From: Blasia pusilla
Lineage: Eukaryota > Marchantiophyta > Marchantiopsida > Blasiales
Reading direction: 5' to 3'
DNA length: 64,000 bases
NCBI GenBank assembly: GCA_050084515.1
Contig: CM114275.1
Span: 7,068,001 to 7,132,000, forward strand
A program made the translations under genes and the position numbers. Under the pieces are notes generated by a model. It was not told where the DNA came from and did not search any database. It worked only from the letters and a program-made list of their open reading frames with translations. Positions 61,147 through 64,000 of the stretch are shown here, in pieces (the stretch's first letter is position 1; the number at the start of each line of letters is the position of its first letter).

Positions 61147-64000
61147 TTATGCACGTTGTAAGGCCACTGAGATGCATTGCCGAAAATAAGTAGTAACTAC
61201 CAAGAGAGAAGGACTACGGGAAGGGGCAAGGTGATGATTCTCGAGGGAGTGGTGAGCACATGTTTTCAGGAAAGTCTCGAAAGACATATGTAAATGACCG
61301 AATACTTCCACTGCAAAAGGAATAAATCCATCAGTCGCATGTCTCATAGCATAACTTAACTCCTTGATTCTTGCTGCAGCTTTGATCGCCAAACCTTTGG
61401 TATGTGCAACTCGACACACCAAGTTAGAACGTGTTGGATCAGCAACCACCACATCACCTAGTGTCTGGAATCCACCTTAAGACATAACAAGATCCACTAT
61501 CCGACGAGAGGTTGCTTGTGTGGTTGAAAGTAGGACATGGAGTTGCTCTTGCCCAATGGTGTATCCTACAGTATGAGCCACCGATGCTACCGCCTCTCTA
61601 ATGACATCATGTGTGGCCGTTTGTTCTCCACCATGTGCACATCGGAGAATATGGATATCCTTGGCATCAATGGGATCCCCGCATACACCATTCGGCACAC
61701 CTAAGAGAGAAGGATGGGGAAGTCCAAGACGTAACCGTAAAGTTGTCGAGAATATACTTCGAGGAAGACAAAATGGAAGAATAAGAGGATTTGCAATAAG
61801 CCATGCCCTCGCTCCAATATCCACACATGAACTTAGACGAGCTCAATTAGCGACAGAGGATGACTCGGAGAGAATGCTGGAAAAGTTGATTTGATGCAGA
61901 TTCTCGGAGATATGCTCTTGAAGTCGATCAAGCCCTTCCGTAATCAATTGACTGAAAGGGGTAGAATTGTTTGTGTAGCAAGAGGAAGAAGAGCTCGTGC
62001 AGATCTCAGTTGTTGTTGAAATAACAAGTCCCTCTCCTCTACATGGGCGATATGATCCATCAAGATAGGTGTATCTCCTTGGAGAAACCTTGAAGCCATA
62101 ATCGGTGCTACCAACGCCCAACTCCCCAAAAAGGCTGCGGGAGTAGATGCGACTATGGAGGACAGTCCCACCCCTCCAAACGAAATAGGCAAGATAGCTT
62201 GTCGTGAAGCAAAGACACCATCCTCTCCCTCAAAGGTATTCAGGTCAAGAAGTTGATCAAAAGTTGCCAAGATAGAAGCATCAAAAGAGGCCAATCGATG
62301 TAAGAACCTTGAAGTGGGAGGACAAGTGCTAAGAAGGTAGGAAGAACATTGTAGAAAACATTGGGAGAGAATCCCATAGGCCACTTGGGGATCCTCTAGA
62401 TGAGGTAACAAATGAAACCATTCCACGTCTTTCAAAAGGGCCTCATCCAAGAACTTTGAGACATAGTCGATGAAGCCAATTGGGACCCCAAGAACTCTAA
62501 CCCCTTCAATGTAGATGGGAAAATCAAAAGTAGGTGGGGTGAATGTTGAGGGAAGGCATGAAGGAGACCATACTCCAGATTTACTAGGTTGGACTTTAAG
62601 GTTTAATAAAAAGAATTGCTCCACAAAATGGGTATAAGCAAGAACCACTTCAGAAGGAGGACCTATAATGTGAGTGTCATCAATAATAGAAGGGAAAAAA
62701 CAAGATGGAAATGCTTGCGCTGATGCTCGAAGGGCAAGAAAATGGGCAATGGCAAAGAGTGGGCCGCCCATGGGCTCACCTTGACGTGTGCCACAAGCCG
62801 ATTGTAGAATACTATATTCCCCAGAAGTAGCATGATGGGAATAGATAATGGACGTATCATAGGCATAGAAGGAGCGAAAAAATGGAATGAGGCTCGCGAG
62901 TTGTCCTCCAGCACAACTTAACTCCTCAAAGATGGCCGCACGAGAAATTGAATGCGTTAGCCATATCGACTTGAATTGCTACCCAATGTGGATGAATATC
63001 AAGAGTGGAGCGAATCCCATGCACCACATCCTCACAACCTCCACAAGTTGCCACTCCAAATTGATGAGGAAATAAGTGGGCACTAAAGTGAGGACAAAAT
63101 TGCAAGCATAGGGATCGACTAACCAAGCGGTATAAAACCTCTCCAACAGCCAAAGGGCGCACACCTGAAGGAGGCTTATCCATAGCCAACAACCGACAAG
63201 CCCCTAAGAACCTAGAGAGATAGAGAATGGGAGACGACATGCCGCCATATGTGCACACACCTTATATAGAGAGACAAAGCCACTTGCTGAATCTGTTGGG
63301 ATAAAGCAATCGCGAAGATGCTCAAAAACCATCCCTGATAGCCCACTTGTTGATAAGCGGGGAGTATGCAGAAAAGCCCTTGTGAAAACCTCCAAGTCAA
63401 GCTCCAAGTCAAGGTCCGTTGTATAGTCTTCCCCAAAAGGTGGAGCATCGCCACTTGAAGGAGGATGAAGAGCTTCTAAGAGAGCCACTGTTTCCGCACT
63501 TGGAACCGCCGGAGAAAGAGGACCCAATGCTCAAGCTGCACATGAAAACTCACCAACCTGCCCCAAAAGTAGACTTCGTCGAAGGCGTTGTTGTATTGAA
63601 GGCCTCCCATGATTGGCATGTTGAGTGGGATGAGCCGCATGTAAGGCCTCTGCTCGAAATACATGCTCATTTTGAAGATTATCCCAATCCCTAGACATCA
63701 AGCGTTGAATACTTGTGGAGGTTTCACGATGACCCATTGCACCACCCCTTGGAGGGAGGACTAAAACCCATTGTGGGAAGAGTAATAGGAGATACCAATC
63801 ATTTATATCTGTGGGGTCACGCGCTAACCTTTCTAATGGGAAAAGCAAAGCTTGTTGAGTGATGGGGCGAAGAGCAATAGGAATGCAAGTGTAGAGTCTA
63901 GGACGAGGAAGACCTGGATGGAAAGAGCAAAGGAGATCAATTTGGCTTAACCAGGTCCAAGCAGTTGTTGTGGGGAGTGCAGTAGGAGGTCGTATTGGGT
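61147..64000 (-). mobile_element. RLE-type non-LTR retrotransposon, frameshifted, continues past the window
   Basis: The minus strand, from 64000 down, reads a leader (LPRPRLYTCIPIALR), then LLAMDKPPSGVRPLAVGEVLYRL, FGVATCGGCEDVVHGI, motif A QVDMANAFN (about 62970), motif B CGTRQGEPMGGPLFAIAHF (about 62790), and motif C IIDDTHIIG (about 62680). After the thumb comes a zinc-like C-x-GDPIDAKDIHILRC block (about 61660), then GYTIGQEQLHVLL, SRRIVDLVMS and LGDVVVADP, which look like a PD-(D/E)XK restriction-like endonuclease. That order (RT, then CCHC, then RLE) is typical of early-branching non-LTR clades such as R2, NeSL and CRE. Frames break near 63.2, 62.92, 61.94, 61.85 and 61.46 kb. Clade not determined. 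Confidence 0.85.

Overview
The window looks like nuclear DNA of a streptophyte, most likely a TE-rich, non-seed land plant. The evidence is spliced plant-type genes with GT-AG introns, a plastid-type prephenate aminotransferase, an intronless plant subtilase and plant-type Copia and Ty3/Gypsy elements. Non-LTR elements with a restriction-like endonuclease and a Gypsy element carrying a cytosine methyltransferase make an angiosperm less likely. I cannot name the species.

Layout. 1-8.4 kb: triplicated LINE-like debris, then a decayed multi-exon ING-family PHD gene on the minus strand (2.8-5.9 kb), then a CpG-rich block. 8.4-20.3 kb: nested wreckage bounded by two copies of a 0.5 kb LTR-like repeat. 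It holds a very old Helitron helicase relic on the plus strand, a 316-bp compound microsatellite, and a minus-strand Gypsy element with gag, zinc knuckle, protease, a DNMT3-like cytosine-5 methyltransferase and reverse transcriptase. 20.3-23.3 kb: AT-rich DNA ending in a three-unit array in which every unit has a G-box. 23.3-28.2 kb: an intact ten-exon aspartate/prephenate aminotransferase gene (plus). 28.8-43.4 kb: a long minus-strand Na+/H+ (K+/H+) exchanger gene of the NHX5/6 type. One of its introns holds a recent but defective Copia element, another holds two long hairpins. 44-51 kb: satellites, a 1.0 kb solo LTR and a decayed RLE-type reverse transcriptase. 51.1-53.5 kb: an intact intronless subtilase (minus). 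55.3-56.4 kb: an inverted second solo LTR of the same family. 58.4-61 kb: an LTR-like promoter joined to the C-terminal half of a Gypsy pol that ends in a PHD finger. 61.1-64 kb: an RLE-type non-LTR element (minus) running off the window.

The host genes have unrelated jobs: Phe/Tyr biosynthesis in plastids, endomembrane pH and ion homeostasis, secreted proteolysis, and a dead chromatin reader. The most unusual biology is in the transposons. One Gypsy copy carries a DNA methyltransferase between protease and RT, and another carries a PHD chromatin reader after integrase. If both belong to one family, it would have encoded both an epigenetic writer and a reader. Both copies here are inactivated.
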